Shown here: piece after piece, positions 9,969 to 17,891 of the stretch
Position numbering within the stretch: position 1 is the stretch's first letter
Layout: each line of letters opens with the position of its first letter
DNA from: Paraburkholderia caribensis
Lineage (GTDB): Bacteria > Pseudomonadota > Gammaproteobacteria > Burkholderiales > Burkholderiaceae
Assembly (NCBI RefSeq): GCF_002902945.1
Contig: NZ_CP026102.1
Span: 186,001-250,000, forward strand
Reading direction: 5' to 3'
Length of the DNA: 64,000 bases
Notes under the pieces: model-generated
What the model saw: the letters and a program-made list of their open reading frames with translations, nothing else
What the model was told of the DNA's origin: nothing
Database searches by the model: none
Position numbers and translations under genes: made by a program

Positions 9969-10919
9969 ATGAACGCTCGCGTGGCCTTTGAGGAACTCGT
10001 TCCAACGCCGGACGGCTTTGCATTGTCGGCGTGGCCGCGCGATGCGGCACCCGTGCAGCTACTGCCCGCGCTCGCGGAGATTTTTTGCCGCGATGCGAAG
10101 CGACAGCAGGTGTCGCTGACCTTGCCGTTCGAGCACGACGACGACGCGGCGCATGCGTTCGTCACACGCGCGATCCGCGAAGGCATCGCGGATACGGCGG
10201 AGCACGAAGGCTCGATGCTGCGGCTCACGACGTCGCGCGCGAGCTTCTGGCAGCAGCCGTCGCTGTGGCTCACGGCACCTTCTTCGGCAGGCATGCCGAT
10301 GCGCTACACGATTCATCACAACCGGCGTCATCCCGTGCGCGCGCCGAAACCGAAGGGCACCGTGTATCGACGCTTCATGCCGACGGTCGGCATGACGTTC
10401 ACACTGCGCACGGTCGACGTCGAGCGTGACACGGACACCTTTCACCATTGGCAGAATCAGGATCGCGTTGCGCACTTCTGGGACTTCAAAGGCACGCGCG
10501 AGCAGCATGCGGCGTACCTGGCCGAGCAGTGCGCGGACCCGCATGTGCATCCGCTGATCGGGTGCTTCGACGACGAGCCGTTCGCCTACTTCGAGGTCTA
10601 TTGGGCGAAGGAGGATCGCGTCGCGCCGTTCTATGACGCGGGCGATTTCGATCGCGGCCTGCATTTGCTCGTCGGCAACAGCGATTATCAGAGCGCGGGC
10701 AAGCTGCGCGCATGGTTCAACGGCATCCTGCATTACATGTTTCTCGACGATCCGCGCACGCAACGCATAGTCGGCGAGCCACGCATCGATCACACGCGCC
10801 ACATTGCATGGATGCACCGGCTGGGCGCGTTCACGCTGAAGGAGTTCGATTTTCCGCACAAGCGTGCGGCGCTCGTGATGGTGGAGCGCGAAACGTACTT
10901 CGGGCAGTTCGGGCCTTGA
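9969..10919 (+). CDS. GNAT-type siderophore acyltransferase (OrbL-like)
   Basis: A 316-residue acyltransferase of the same family as the gene at 5244. Shared blocks include VHPLIGCFDDEPFAYFEVYW, AKEDR, DFDRGLH, MFLDDPRTQ and EFDFPHKRAALVM. The start is the ATG at 9969, behind a strong AGGAAAGGAAG (9952-9962); the longer frame begins inside the receptor gene. In ornibactin clusters the matching orbL product is thought to acylate the N-terminal hydroxyornithine. Two acyltransferases and no formyltransferase suggest that both hydroxamates here may carry acyl groups. This is the last gene of the siderophore run; the Lrp gene converges 12 bases on. Confidence 0.86.
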   Translation: MNARVAFEELVPTPDGFALSAWPRDAAPVQLLPALAEIFCRDAKRQQVSLTLPFEHDDDAAHAFVTRAIREGIADTAEHEGSMLRLTTSRASFWQQPSLWLTAPSSAGMPMRYTIHHNRRHPVRAPKPKGTVYRRFMPTVGMTFTLRTVDVERDTDTFHHWQNQDRVAHFWDFKGTREQHAAYLAEQCADPHVHPLIGCFDDEPFAYFEVYWAKEDRVAPFYDAGDFDRGLHLLVGNSDYQSAGKLRAWFNGILHYMFLDDPRTQRIVGEPRIDHTRHIAWMHRLGAFTLKEFDFPHKRAALVMVERETYFGQFGP

Positions 10920-10931
10920 GAGGTTGCGCGC

Positions 10932-11405
10932 TCAGACCTGCACCGACGGAATGTTCTTCATGCAGCGCAGCGCGAACATCGAGCGGCTGTGGCGAATGCC
11001 CGAGATCTTGTAGAGCTTTTCGCGCAGGAATCGCTCGTAGCCGGCGGTGCCGTCGACGGCAACCTTGATCAGATAGTCGTACTCGCCCGACACGAGATAC
11101 GCTTCGAGCACTTCGGGCAGTGTGGCCAACTCGTCGCCGAAGCGGGCCAGCGCGTCGTCGTCGTGCCGGTCGAGCGTGACTTCGATCAGCACGACATCAG
11201 CGAAGCCGAGCTTTTGCTGGTCCAGCAACGCGACGTAGCCGCGGATATAGCCGTCCGCTTCCAGCTGACGCGTGCGGTTCCAGCACGCAGTCGTCGACAT
11301 GCCGACCACCTCGGCGAGTTCCGCATTCGACAGTCGCGCGTTCTTCTGCAGCGCGCGCATGATTGCGCGGTCCTGATTGTCCAGCGGGCGGTTGCGGGCT
11401 TGCAT
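10932..11405 (-). CDS. Lrp/AsnC family transcriptional regulator
   Basis: A 157-residue feast/famine regulator. The N-terminal helix-turn-helix (DRAIMRALQKNARLSNAELA, then MSTTACWNRTRQLEADGYI) is followed by a C-terminal RAM/AsnC ligand-binding domain (EVLEAYLVSGEYDYLIKV). Lrp proteins bind amino acids and control amino-acid or nitrogen genes. The gene converges with the siderophore run and is divergent from the NCS1 permease at 11833. A perfect ACGGAA-TAGTC-TTCCGT dyad 40-56 bases upstream of its start is a candidate autoregulatory site. Targets are not identifiable from sequence. Confidence 0.93.
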   Translation of the reverse strand: MQARNRPLDNQDRAIMRALQKNARLSNAELAEVVGMSTTACWNRTRQLEADGYIRGYVALLDQQKLGFADVVLIEVTLDRHDDDALARFGDELATLPEVLEAYLVSGEYDYLIKVAVDGTAGYERFLREKLYKISGIRHSRSMFALRCMKNIPSVQV

Positions 11406-11444
11406 GATTGAGCGTGGAAGAATATTCGGATGATTTTTATTTTA

Positions 11445-11461
11445 ACGGAATAGTCTTCCGT
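11445..11461. promoter_or_regulatory. Dyad upstream of the Lrp gene
   Basis: ACGGAA, five bases, TTCCGT forms a perfect 6-bp inverted repeat in an A/T-rich stretch between the Lrp gene and the divergent permease. GAATATTC (11420-11427) is a second small palindrome nearby. Lrp-type proteins often bind short A/T-rich dyads at their own promoter, so this is a plausible operator. Binding is not shown. The rest of the 427-base gap (11406-11832) shows an A/T-rich patch near 11695-11725 but no gene. Confidence 0.4.
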
Positions 11462-11832
11462 GTTCAGCGGATCGTCCCCCGTAAACAGGAAGCCTATCCA
11501 GCGTGCCGGCCGGTATATTCTTCCCATGCTTCCTTGCCCGCAACGACAGGCGGATTACCCTCCTCCAACAGGCGCCGCGTCATTCGCAAGACGACGCCGG
11601 CGGGGGCGGTCAGCGGCGAAACCCACGCCGTGCGACGCGTTCATCGGTCACGGAAGCATTCATCCCTCCGCGCTTTTTTGAAAGCATCGACAGACGCTTT
11701 TATTAATAAAACAATCTATATTGCAGAAACAAGACCCTTCATCGCGGATCGCGATTCCTATCGGGCTTGTCGTAGACCGTGCCTGCGCACCACGTCGCAT
11801 CGTCAGATCATGGCGGTCTTCGGAAGACGGCC

Positions 11833-13326
11833 ATGCTGCAACCAGCTGGGGGAGCCATGTCCTCGTCACCGCTTTTCGACGCGCCGCACGGTCTTGGCGA
11901 TTCCGGCGAACAGGCCGACTCGCGCTTGCACAATCACGATCTCGCGCCCGTGCCGCACACCCGGCGCACGTGGACGGGCTATAGCATCTTCGCGATGTGG
12001 ATGTCCGACGTGCATAGCGTCGGCGGCTATACATTCGCGGCGAGCCTGTTTCTGCTCGGTATTTCCGGCTGGCAGGTACTGATCGCGCTGACGGTCGGCA
12101 TTCTCGTCGTCTACGTGCTGATGAACTGGGTGGGCAAGCCGAGCTATATGCACGGCATTCCGTTCCCCGTCATGGCGCGCGTGAGCATGGGCGTGATGGG
12201 CGCGAACCTCGCCGCCGTGATTCGCGGCGTGGTCGGCATTGTCTGGTATGGCGTGCAAACCTACTTCGCTTCGAAAGCGGTGGCGACGCTGCTGGTTTTG
12301 TTCGTTCCTGCGTCGACTGCATTGCAAGGCTTCAGCTTTCTGCGCCTGGATGGTTTAGGTTGGGTGAGCTTCCTGTTCATGTGGTTCTTCCAGTTGGTGA
12401 TTTTTCAACGCGGCATGGAGACGATCCGCAAGTTCATCGACTTTTGCGGGCCGGCCGTCTATGTGGTGATGTTCGTGTTGATGGCGTGGATACTCTCGCA
12501 GGCCGGGCTTGGCAGTTTGAATCTGACGCTTGGCGGCAAAACGCTAACAGGCGCGGAGCAGCTCGCGGGCATGGGCAATGCCGTGCTGCTCGTCGTCAGC
12601 TATTTCGCCGCGCTGCTGTTGAATTTCGGCGATTTCTCGCGCTTTGCGAAAAGCGAACATCAAATGAAGGTGGGCAACTTCTTGGGGCTGCCCGTCAATT
12701 TCATCGTGTTCGCGATCATCACGGTGATCGTGACCTCGGGTAGCGCGACCGTGTTCGGCTCGATGATCATGGACCCGGTAGCGATCGTCGCGCATATCCA
12801 GAACAAGGTGGCCGTGGTGATTGGCAGCGTCACGTTTATCGTGGCGACAATGGGCATCAATATCGTCGCCAATTTTGTTTCGCCCGCTTACGATATCGCG
12901 AATCTTTTCCCCAAACACGTCGATTTCAAGCGCGGCGGCCTGATCGCATCGATACTCGCGGTACTCGTGTGCCCGTGGATATTCGTCGACAGTCCGAAGG
13001 CGATTACGATTTTCGTCAGCGTGTTCGGCGCCGTGCTTGCCCCGCTCTATGGCGTGATGATGGCGGACTTCTATCTGATCAAGAAACAGCAGGTGCAAAC
13101 GGCCGAGCTGTACACGATGTCATCGACGGGCCGCTTCTACTACGACGGCGGCTGGAACAAGATCGGCGTCGCGGCGCTCGCGCTGTCGGGCTGCATTTCC
13201 ATTGGCTGGGAATTGTGCACACAACTACTGCACGTCCTGCCTGAAAACAACTTTGGCTGGCTGATCGGTGCGGTGGCAGGCGCGGTGCTCTACGTTGGCA
13301 TGATGCGCGCTGCACGCAGAACCTGA
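11833..13326 (+). CDS. NCS1 family nucleobase/cytosine/hydantoin permease
   Basis: A 497-residue integral membrane protein of the nucleobase:cation symporter-1 family, with about 12 hydrophobic segments. Family signatures include TWTGYSIFAMWMSDVHSVGG in the first helix, GKPSYMHGIPFPVMARVSMG, and IRGVVGIVWYGVQTYFAS. Family substrates include cytosine, purines, allantoin, hydantoins and thiamine precursors; the substrate here cannot be assigned. The start at 11833 is chosen because GGAAG at 11822-11826 is well spaced. A later ATG at 11857 has a G-rich site only two bases away, and a start at 11779 lacks a site. The gene stands alone, divergent from the Lrp gene. Confidence 0.88.
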   Translation: MLQPAGGAMSSSPLFDAPHGLGDSGEQADSRLHNHDLAPVPHTRRTWTGYSIFAMWMSDVHSVGGYTFAASLFLLGISGWQVLIALTVGILVVYVLMNWVGKPSYMHGIPFPVMARVSMGVMGANLAAVIRGVVGIVWYGVQTYFASKAVATLLVLFVPASTALQGFSFLRLDGLGWVSFLFMWFFQLVIFQRGMETIRKFIDFCGPAVYVVMFVLMAWILSQAGLGSLNLTLGGKTLTGAEQLAGMGNAVLLVVSYFAALLLNFGDFSRFAKSEHQMKVGNFLGLPVNFIVFAIITVIVTSGSATVFGSMIMDPVAIVAHIQNKVAVVIGSVTFIVATMGINIVANFVSPAYDIANLFPKHVDFKRGGLIASILAVLVCPWIFVDSPKAITIFVSVFGAVLAPLYGVMMADFYLIKKQQVQTAELYTMSSTGRFYYDGGWNKIGVAALALSGCISIGWELCTQLLHVLPENNFGWLIGAVAGAVLYVGMMRAARRT

Positions 13327-13565
13327 TGCAGGCAGAACCGGCCGCATTGGCGCTATAGCACGAATAGCGACGCAATAGCGTTATGGACCGATTTAGGCGC
13401 TAGTTTGTCTTTAGAGACCGATCAAAGTATTCGATACTCAGGAGTCGATTCGTGCCGTGCGACGGCGCGCCGCTGTTTTATGCGTGCATATCCGATCGTA
13501 TATGGCGGCGGGGTCACCGAATCGAAATAACTCCATACTGCTACGACTTTCGAACGGACACGAAG

Positions 13566-14492
13566 ATGGACCGGCTTGACGCGTTAAGGCTGTTTGTCGA
13601 AATCGCCGAAGCCGGGAGCTTCTCCGCGGCCGCGCGAAAGAGCACGGTGTCGACATCGACAGTCACACTCGCGCTGCAAAAGCTGGAAGAGGAAGTGGGC
13701 GCGCGCCTCATCATGCGCACGACGCGCCGCCTCGCCTTTACTCATGAAGGTCAGCGCTTTCTCGACGACGCGCGCCGCGTACTTGCGGATTGGGATGCCG
13801 CGATTCTGAGCCTGCGCGAAGACGGCCCATTGAACGGGCCGATCCGGCTGACCGCCAGCAACGACTTCGGCCGCACGCGCGTCGTGCCATTGCTCGACAA
13901 GTTCATGAGTGAGCATCCGCAAGTGCAGGTGTCGCTGCTGCTGACGGATGGCCATGTCGATCTCGTCGATCAACATCTGGATCTCGCGCTGCGCAACGGC
14001 CCCCTAATCGATTCGCGCCTCAAAGCGCGCCTGCTGCTAACGGGGCCGCGTGTGGTGTGCGCCGCGCCTTCGTATTGGGCGACGCATGGCAAGCCGATGC
14101 ATCCCGCGCAATTGTCCTCGCATAACTGCCTGATTCTCTCGCGGCCCGATGCGCCGTTTTCGAACTGGCCGTTCGTCGTCGACGGCAAACAGATTGCCGT
14201 GAGAGTGTCCGGCAATCGCGTGGCGAGCGACGGCGGCGTGCTGCGCGAATGGGCCGTGAATGGCTATGGCGTGATCCTGAAGAACCGCTGGGATATCTAT
14301 CATGAGCTGATGTCGGGCAGACTCGAAACGGCGCTGGACGCGTTTATCGGCGAGCGCGTCGATCTGTTCGCCGTCTATGCGGGCGCGGTGCCGAGCCGCC
14401 GCGTGGGCACGCTCATCGACTTCATCGCCCGCGAGTTGTCCGTCGACGATACGCTCGAACTGCATTCGCTCGACAGTCTGCGTCCGCTTTAG
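13566..14492 (+). CDS. LysR family transcriptional regulator
   Basis: A 308-residue LysR-type regulator. The N-terminal winged helix-turn-helix (MDRLDALRLFVEIAEAGSFS, then STVTLALQKLEEEVGARLIM) is followed by a periplasmic-binding-like effector domain. The frame is open further upstream, but the ATG at 13566 matches the normal LysR N-terminus. It resembles the CrgA/DmlR-like subgroup (two-residue LD after MDR, RTTRRLAFTHEG). No divergent partner is present: both neighbours run in the same direction, so the target is unknown. Confidence 0.9.
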   Translation: MDRLDALRLFVEIAEAGSFSAAARKSTVSTSTVTLALQKLEEEVGARLIMRTTRRLAFTHEGQRFLDDARRVLADWDAAILSLREDGPLNGPIRLTASNDFGRTRVVPLLDKFMSEHPQVQVSLLLTDGHVDLVDQHLDLALRNGPLIDSRLKARLLLTGPRVVCAAPSYWATHGKPMHPAQLSSHNCLILSRPDAPFSNWPFVVDGKQIAVRVSGNRVASDGGVLREWAVNGYGVILKNRWDIYHELMSGRLETALDAFIGERVDLFAVYAGAVPSRRVGTLIDFIARELSVDDTLELHSLDSLRPL

Positions 14493-14571
14493 CGACGCGC
14501 TTCGATTGTTCAGACTTTAATGCCGCTTGCCCGACACCGGGTTGCACCGGCTTGCAAAAGCCGGTAGCCTA

Positions 14572-14594
14572 ACTCCGATTAAATTTGTCGGAGT
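14572..14594. promoter_or_regulatory. Rrf2-type operator, copy 1 (autoregulatory)
   Basis: ACTCCGA, nine bases, TCGGAGT is a perfect inverted repeat that covers the ribosome site of the Rrf2 gene. With one more base on each side it aligns over 25 bases with two other dyads at 15926-15950 and 17706-17730, sharing the frame AACTNCGA-N9-TCGNAGTT. Its place at the regulator's own start suggests autorepression. Confidence 0.65.
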
Positions 14595-14598
14595 GGCT

Positions 14599-15162
14599 AT
14601 GTCTCACATCAGCGCAGGCGTCGAATATGGGTTGCACTGCCTGCTTTTCCTGACGGAAGCGGCGCCCGGCGGCGTGCCCGAAGCGAGCGTGCGCGATCTG
14701 GCGGAGCTGCAAGGCGTGCCCGCCGACTACGTGGCGAAACTATTTACGAAGTTGCATAAGGCCGGGCTGGTCATTGCAACGGAAGGGGCGAAGGGCGGTT
14801 TTGCGCTTGCGCGTCCGGCAAACCAGATTTCGGTGCTCGACGTGGTGACGGCGATCGATGGCGACAAGTCCTTGTTCGAGTGCCGTGAAGTGCGCACGCG
14901 CTGCGCGGTGTTCGGCGAGACCGCGCCGAACTGGGCGACGAGCGGCGTGTGCTCGATTCACGCCGTGATGCAGAACGCCGAAAAGCGCATGCGCGAGGCG
15001 TTGGCGTCGCAATCGCTGGAGGATCTGGCCGTCCGCACGACGGCAAAGGCGCCGCGCAGCTATGGGCCGCAAGTCGTGAAGTGGCTGGACGGCCGTACGA
15101 CGAGCAGGCGGCGCGAGCGCGGCAGTTCGCGCGGTGGTTCAACGCCCGGCGCGCGCTCCTGA
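14599..15162 (+). CDS. Rrf2 family transcriptional regulator
   Basis: A 187-residue Rrf2-type repressor. The N-terminal winged helix (ISAGVEYGLHCLLFLTEAAP, then YVAKLFTKLHKAGLVIATEGAKGGF) is typical. Three cysteines at 95, 102 and 118 lie where IscR/NsrR-type members hold an Fe-S cluster, so redox or NO sensing is possible. The start is the ATG at 14599, with GGAG at 14590-14593. The C-terminal tail is Arg/Gly/Ser-rich and longer than usual. A dyad overlaps its ribosome site and recurs before the azoreductase and cupin genes, which are its likely regulon. The effector is unknown. Confidence 0.9.
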   Translation: MSHISAGVEYGLHCLLFLTEAAPGGVPEASVRDLAELQGVPADYVAKLFTKLHKAGLVIATEGAKGGFALARPANQISVLDVVTAIDGDKSLFECREVRTRCAVFGETAPNWATSGVCSIHAVMQNAEKRMREALASQSLEDLAVRTTAKAPRSYGPQVVKWLDGRTTSRRRERGSSRGGSTPGARS

Positions 15163-15184
15163 GCGATACGCCGTCTACGTGACG

Positions 15185-15222
15185 AAGGCCGCAGCCTTGA
15201 ACGCTGCGGCCTTTTCGTTTTT
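15185..15222 (+). terminator. Rho-independent terminator after the Rrf2 gene
   Basis: A perfect 10-bp stem, AAGGCCGCAG (15185-15194) with CTGCGGCCTT (15204-15213), and a 9-base loop is followed by a T-rich run to 15222. It lies between the convergent Rrf2 and azoreductase genes and ends the former. Confidence 0.85.
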
Positions 15223-15240
15223 GCCGCTTTGTGCTGACGA

Positions 15241-15912
15241 TTACACCGTTTCTTGCAACTCGCTGCCGACGCGCACGCGCTCCCATGCGGCCCAGTCGGC
15301 TGCGACGTCCGCCAGTTCGGCATGTGCGCGTTTGAGCGCGTCGCTGCGCGCTTCGTGATCCGAGAATTGCAGTGGCTGTGCGTCGACGAAACGCTGATCG
15401 TTGGCGCCGATGAAAGCAAATGCGGCTTTGAGCGCCGGCGTCAGCGCATCCATCGACGAAAATGGGTTGCCAGGGCGCAAATCTGCGCCGCGCGTCGTGA
15501 TGAACAACACCTTCTGACGGTTCAACTGGCCGACGATGTTCCCGTCCGCGTCCGCCTTGTAGGTAATGCCGGGACGCGTGGCGCTGTCGATGAACGCCTT
15601 GAATGCCGAGGGCATCGACCAGTTGTACATGGGCATTGCAAAGACGAAGGCGTCGGCTTCGAGCAGGCGCTTGCAGAGTGCGTCGGATGCGGCGAGCGTT
15701 GCGCGCATGTCGGCTGTGCGCTCGTGCTCCTGCTTGTAGGTCGCGATGGCGAAGGCCTCGGTGACGTGCGGCGGCGTATCCACCGTGACATCCAGATAGT
15801 CGACCTCGACATCCACGCCCTCGGCGCGCAGGTTCTCGATGAACTGGCGCGACAGTGCGCGGGAATTGGACCGTTCGCGCTTGGCGCTCGAATCGACGTG
15901 AAAAATCTTCAT
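15241..15912 (-). CDS. azoR: FMN-dependent NADH azoreductase / quinone reductase (AzoR-like)
   Basis: A 223-residue flavodoxin-fold enzyme that reduces azo compounds and quinones by two-electron transfer from NAD(P)H through FMN. Visible motifs: the N-terminal KIFHVDSSAKRERSNSRALS phosphate-binding segment and FAMPMYNWSMPSAFKAFID, which binds FMN. Length is near the 200 residues usual for AcpD/AzoR. A 25-bp dyad matching the Rrf2 operator lies 14-38 bases upstream of the start, pointing to repression by the neighbouring Rrf2 protein and induction by electrophilic or quinone stress (inference). Confidence 0.92.
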   Translation of the reverse strand: MKIFHVDSSAKRERSNSRALSRQFIENLRAEGVDVEVDYLDVTVDTPPHVTEAFAIATYKQEHERTADMRATLAASDALCKRLLEADAFVFAMPMYNWSMPSAFKAFIDSATRPGITYKADADGNIVGQLNRQKVLFITTRGADLRPGNPFSSMDALTPALKAAFAFIGANDQRFVDAQPLQFSDHEARSDALKRAHAELADVAADWAAWERVRVGSELQETV

Positions 15913-15925
15913 CCTGCTCTCCAGT

Positions 15926-15950
15926 AACTGCGATCAATGTTGTCGTAGTT
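15926..15950. promoter_or_regulatory. Rrf2-type operator, copy 2 (azoreductase)
   Basis: AACTGCGA, nine bases, TCGTAGTT: same spacing and nearly the same half-sites as the dyads at 14572 and 17706. It lies just upstream of the azoreductase start. The rest of the gap to 16429 (517 bases in all) shows no convincing gene. Confidence 0.65.
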
Positions 15951-16429
15951 GTGAGGATAGCGAGTTTGCTGACAGTGAGCAACAGAAGGGCGTGAGCTTG
16001 GGCAGGTGCACGCGTGCTTCGCGTGCTCGCAGAAAATCGGCGCAGGCCATACGCAGCAAGGCATCGCGAGGATGTTGCGCAGTGCGGCAGGCTAATAGGA
16101 GAGAAAAACGGGATTCACTGTTGCGCGGGACGAATGCGGTTGCGACGCAGGTTTCACCCGTGTGCCCGTCGAGCCGTCGCGTTGGCACGCGGGCGCTTCT
16201 CGCGTAACCCTTGCAAAAGTCACGCGTATGACAAAGGCACGCAAGACGGGGTCATGCGTCGACGAGGGGACCCGGTGCTGCGCCTGCAACGAATGTTGCC
16301 ATGCACGGCCTGCTAGCGCCGATCAAAAGCGCGCAGCACCAATATGTGGAAGCGTCGGGGCATGACAGCCCGTGACGCTTAAGGTTTGTTCAGGTTTTAT
16401 GGCGCGCACGCGAGCACGTGCACGCGAGA

Positions 16430-16867
16430 CTATTCGAGCACGATCCCGCTTGGACACGACGGCACGGCAGACGCCAGAATCATCCTGTCCCGATTCGCGG
16501 GGAAATAGCTTTCGCAAGCTCTTGGGCGGAACACGGGGTCGCCGCGCCGGATCGGCATACCCGTTAGCACGCAGAACGAGTCCATGCGCGCGAGACCGAT
16601 CCGCCACACCTGATCGGCATAATGGCCTGAGCGCGGATCGCTCCAGCACACGCTAAGTGTCTTCGATGAAAGTTGTTCAAGAATGGAGATATGCGCCGGC
16701 GGCGGCTCGACAGCAACGGGCTCGAGCGCTTCAGGCGGTGGCCGCTTGGTCATGCGGAATTTCTTTTTTGGACCGTATTGTGCTTTCCTGCTGGATTCAA
16801 CGGGTGTAGGCATCAGGACGCCTACCAATGCGCGTCTAACGATATCTTCTTCAACCGGACGAGTCAT
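16430..16867 (-). CDS. DUF3331 domain protein
   Basis: A 145-residue protein of a family largely restricted to Burkholderiales. The recognisable part is the C-terminal half: VCWSDPRSGHYADQVWRIG followed by CVLTGMPIRRGDPVFRPR, whose cysteine and CALTG-like turn recur in DUF3331 proteins. The N-terminal third is proline- and lysine-rich. Two tandem ATGs (16870 and 16867) follow GGAGG at 16874-16878; the second is better spaced. No function is established for the family. The gene stands alone, with no operon partner. Confidence 0.75.
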   Translation of the reverse strand: MTRPVEEDIVRRALVGVLMPTPVESSRKAQYGPKKKFRMTKRPPPEALEPVAVEPPPAHISILEQLSSKTLSVCWSDPRSGHYADQVWRIGLARMDSFCVLTGMPIRRGDPVFRPRACESYFPANRDRMILASAVPSCPSGIVLE

Positions 16868-16870
16868 CAT

Positions 16871-17197
16871 TCACCTCCGTCACAGAGTTTGGCTGGCGGC
16901 ACGCTCCTTCGCGGCCGAGGTGCTGCTGCTGACGTCAACAGTGTTGTACGGTGTGGCTCGCAAGGCAGATCAGTGACTTGCCTGCATGGCGCGCAGCGAT
17001 ACGCGAATCTGAGTCCCGACATCAATGCGCGGTGACTCTATATTGGACGTTCAGGCGGCCATACAGCAAGTTAAGCGTTGTTAACCGGAAAGTGCAACGA
17101 AAGACTTTCCGCTTCAGATGTCTGAACTCCTTAAGGCCCGGCAAAGCCCGCATCAGTTCTAGCCACGGCGGGATGCAGCCTTAAAGATGTATTGCCA
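16871..17197. other. Intergenic region without recognised gene
   Basis: This 327-base stretch between the DUF3331 gene and the cupin gene has no frame with convincing codon use or a ribosome site on either strand. No strong hairpin with a T tract was seen. It may hold the promoter of the DUF3331 gene near its left edge. Confidence 0.5.
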
Positions 17198-17629
17198 TTA
17201 CTTCTTGTCCCATGTGACGAGATCTTTATCGTTGTCGTCGGCGACAAAGATGGCAAGCAGTTTCGCGGGGCTGGTCTTGCTTGCGTTCTCGCTGACCATG
17301 TGATGCACACCGGGTGCTTCTGTCCAACTCTCACCTGCGTGATACACGCGCGCTTCGCCATCGTCGACCTTGCTTCGGATCTCGCCCTGCAGCACGTAGC
17401 CCACCACGAACGCCTGACCGTGACGATGCGGCGGCGACACGCCGCCCGGTTTGTAGTCGACGACGATGGCCGTCATGGTCTTGCCCGGCACATTAGCAAG
17501 GGGCGTCTGGAACGCCGGGCTGATGTGCTCGCGAGGACCATCGACGTCATGCGCGTGCGTCGCATGAGGCGCCGTCAGTGCGATACAGGCTGCCGCCGTA
17601 GACGCAAGAGCGGTCTGAACGAAATTCAC
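17198..17629 (-). CDS. Secreted cupin-domain protein
   Basis: A 143-residue protein with a cleavable signal peptide (VNFVQTALASTAAACIALTA, cut near HATHAH) and one cupin barrel. Metal-ligand motif 1 is seen as PPHRHGQAFVVGYVLQGEI and motif 2 around GESWTEAPGVHHMV. The start is the GTG at 17629, with GGAGAG at 17635-17640; the longer frame to 17698 lacks a site. Small periplasmic cupins of this kind have no settled role. A perfect dyad matching the Rrf2 operator lies 77 bases upstream, linking it to the azoreductase as a stress-induced gene (inference). Confidence 0.85.
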   Translation of the reverse strand: MNFVQTALASTAAACIALTAPHATHAHDVDGPREHISPAFQTPLANVPGKTMTAIVVDYKPGGVSPPHRHGQAFVVGYVLQGEIRSKVDDGEARVYHAGESWTEAPGVHHMVSENASKTSPAKLLAIFVADDNDKDLVTWDKK

Positions 17630-17705
17630 TTTAACTCTCCGAAGGATGAATGGTTTGCGATGGCGCCGCGCAGCAAGCGGCACGGTCATGTCGAACAAGT
17701 CGGTT

Positions 17706-17730
17706 AACTACGACTAAACGAGTCGTAGTT
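17706..17730. promoter_or_regulatory. Rrf2-type operator, copy 3 (cupin)
   Basis: AACTACGACT, five bases, AGTCGTAGTT is a perfect 10-bp inverted repeat. It shares 18 of 25 positions with the dyad at the Rrf2 gene and contains GTCGTAGTTGCGAG, 13 of 14 identical to a segment before the azoreductase. It lies upstream of the cupin gene and about 160 bases before the divergent MFS gene. Confidence 0.65.
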
Positions 17731-17851
17731 GCGAGAGTAACCGCTTTTTTGATGTCATGCAACGCCGCGCGCAACTTGCCCAGCTTGCAATTTCCCTCAC
17801 CACGGAATGGATTCTTGCGATCTTTGTCATGTATGTCTAGAATGCGCACAA

Positions 17852-17867
17852 TTGACAGTAGTGTCAA
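17852..17867. promoter_or_regulatory. Palindrome before the MFS gene
   Basis: TTGACA, four bases, TGTCAA is a perfect 16-base dyad located 25-40 bases before the first possible start of the MFS transporter. It could be an operator. The left arm also reads as a -35 hexamer, but no good -10 is spaced from it. The regulator is unknown. Confidence 0.4.
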
Positions 17868-17891
17868 ATATGGCGGGAAAATGACCCGAAC

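Noticed and set aside
16014..16316. Short frames between the azoreductase and DUF3331 genes
   Set aside because: No ribosome sites, Arg/Cys-rich random composition and mutual overlap in several phases.
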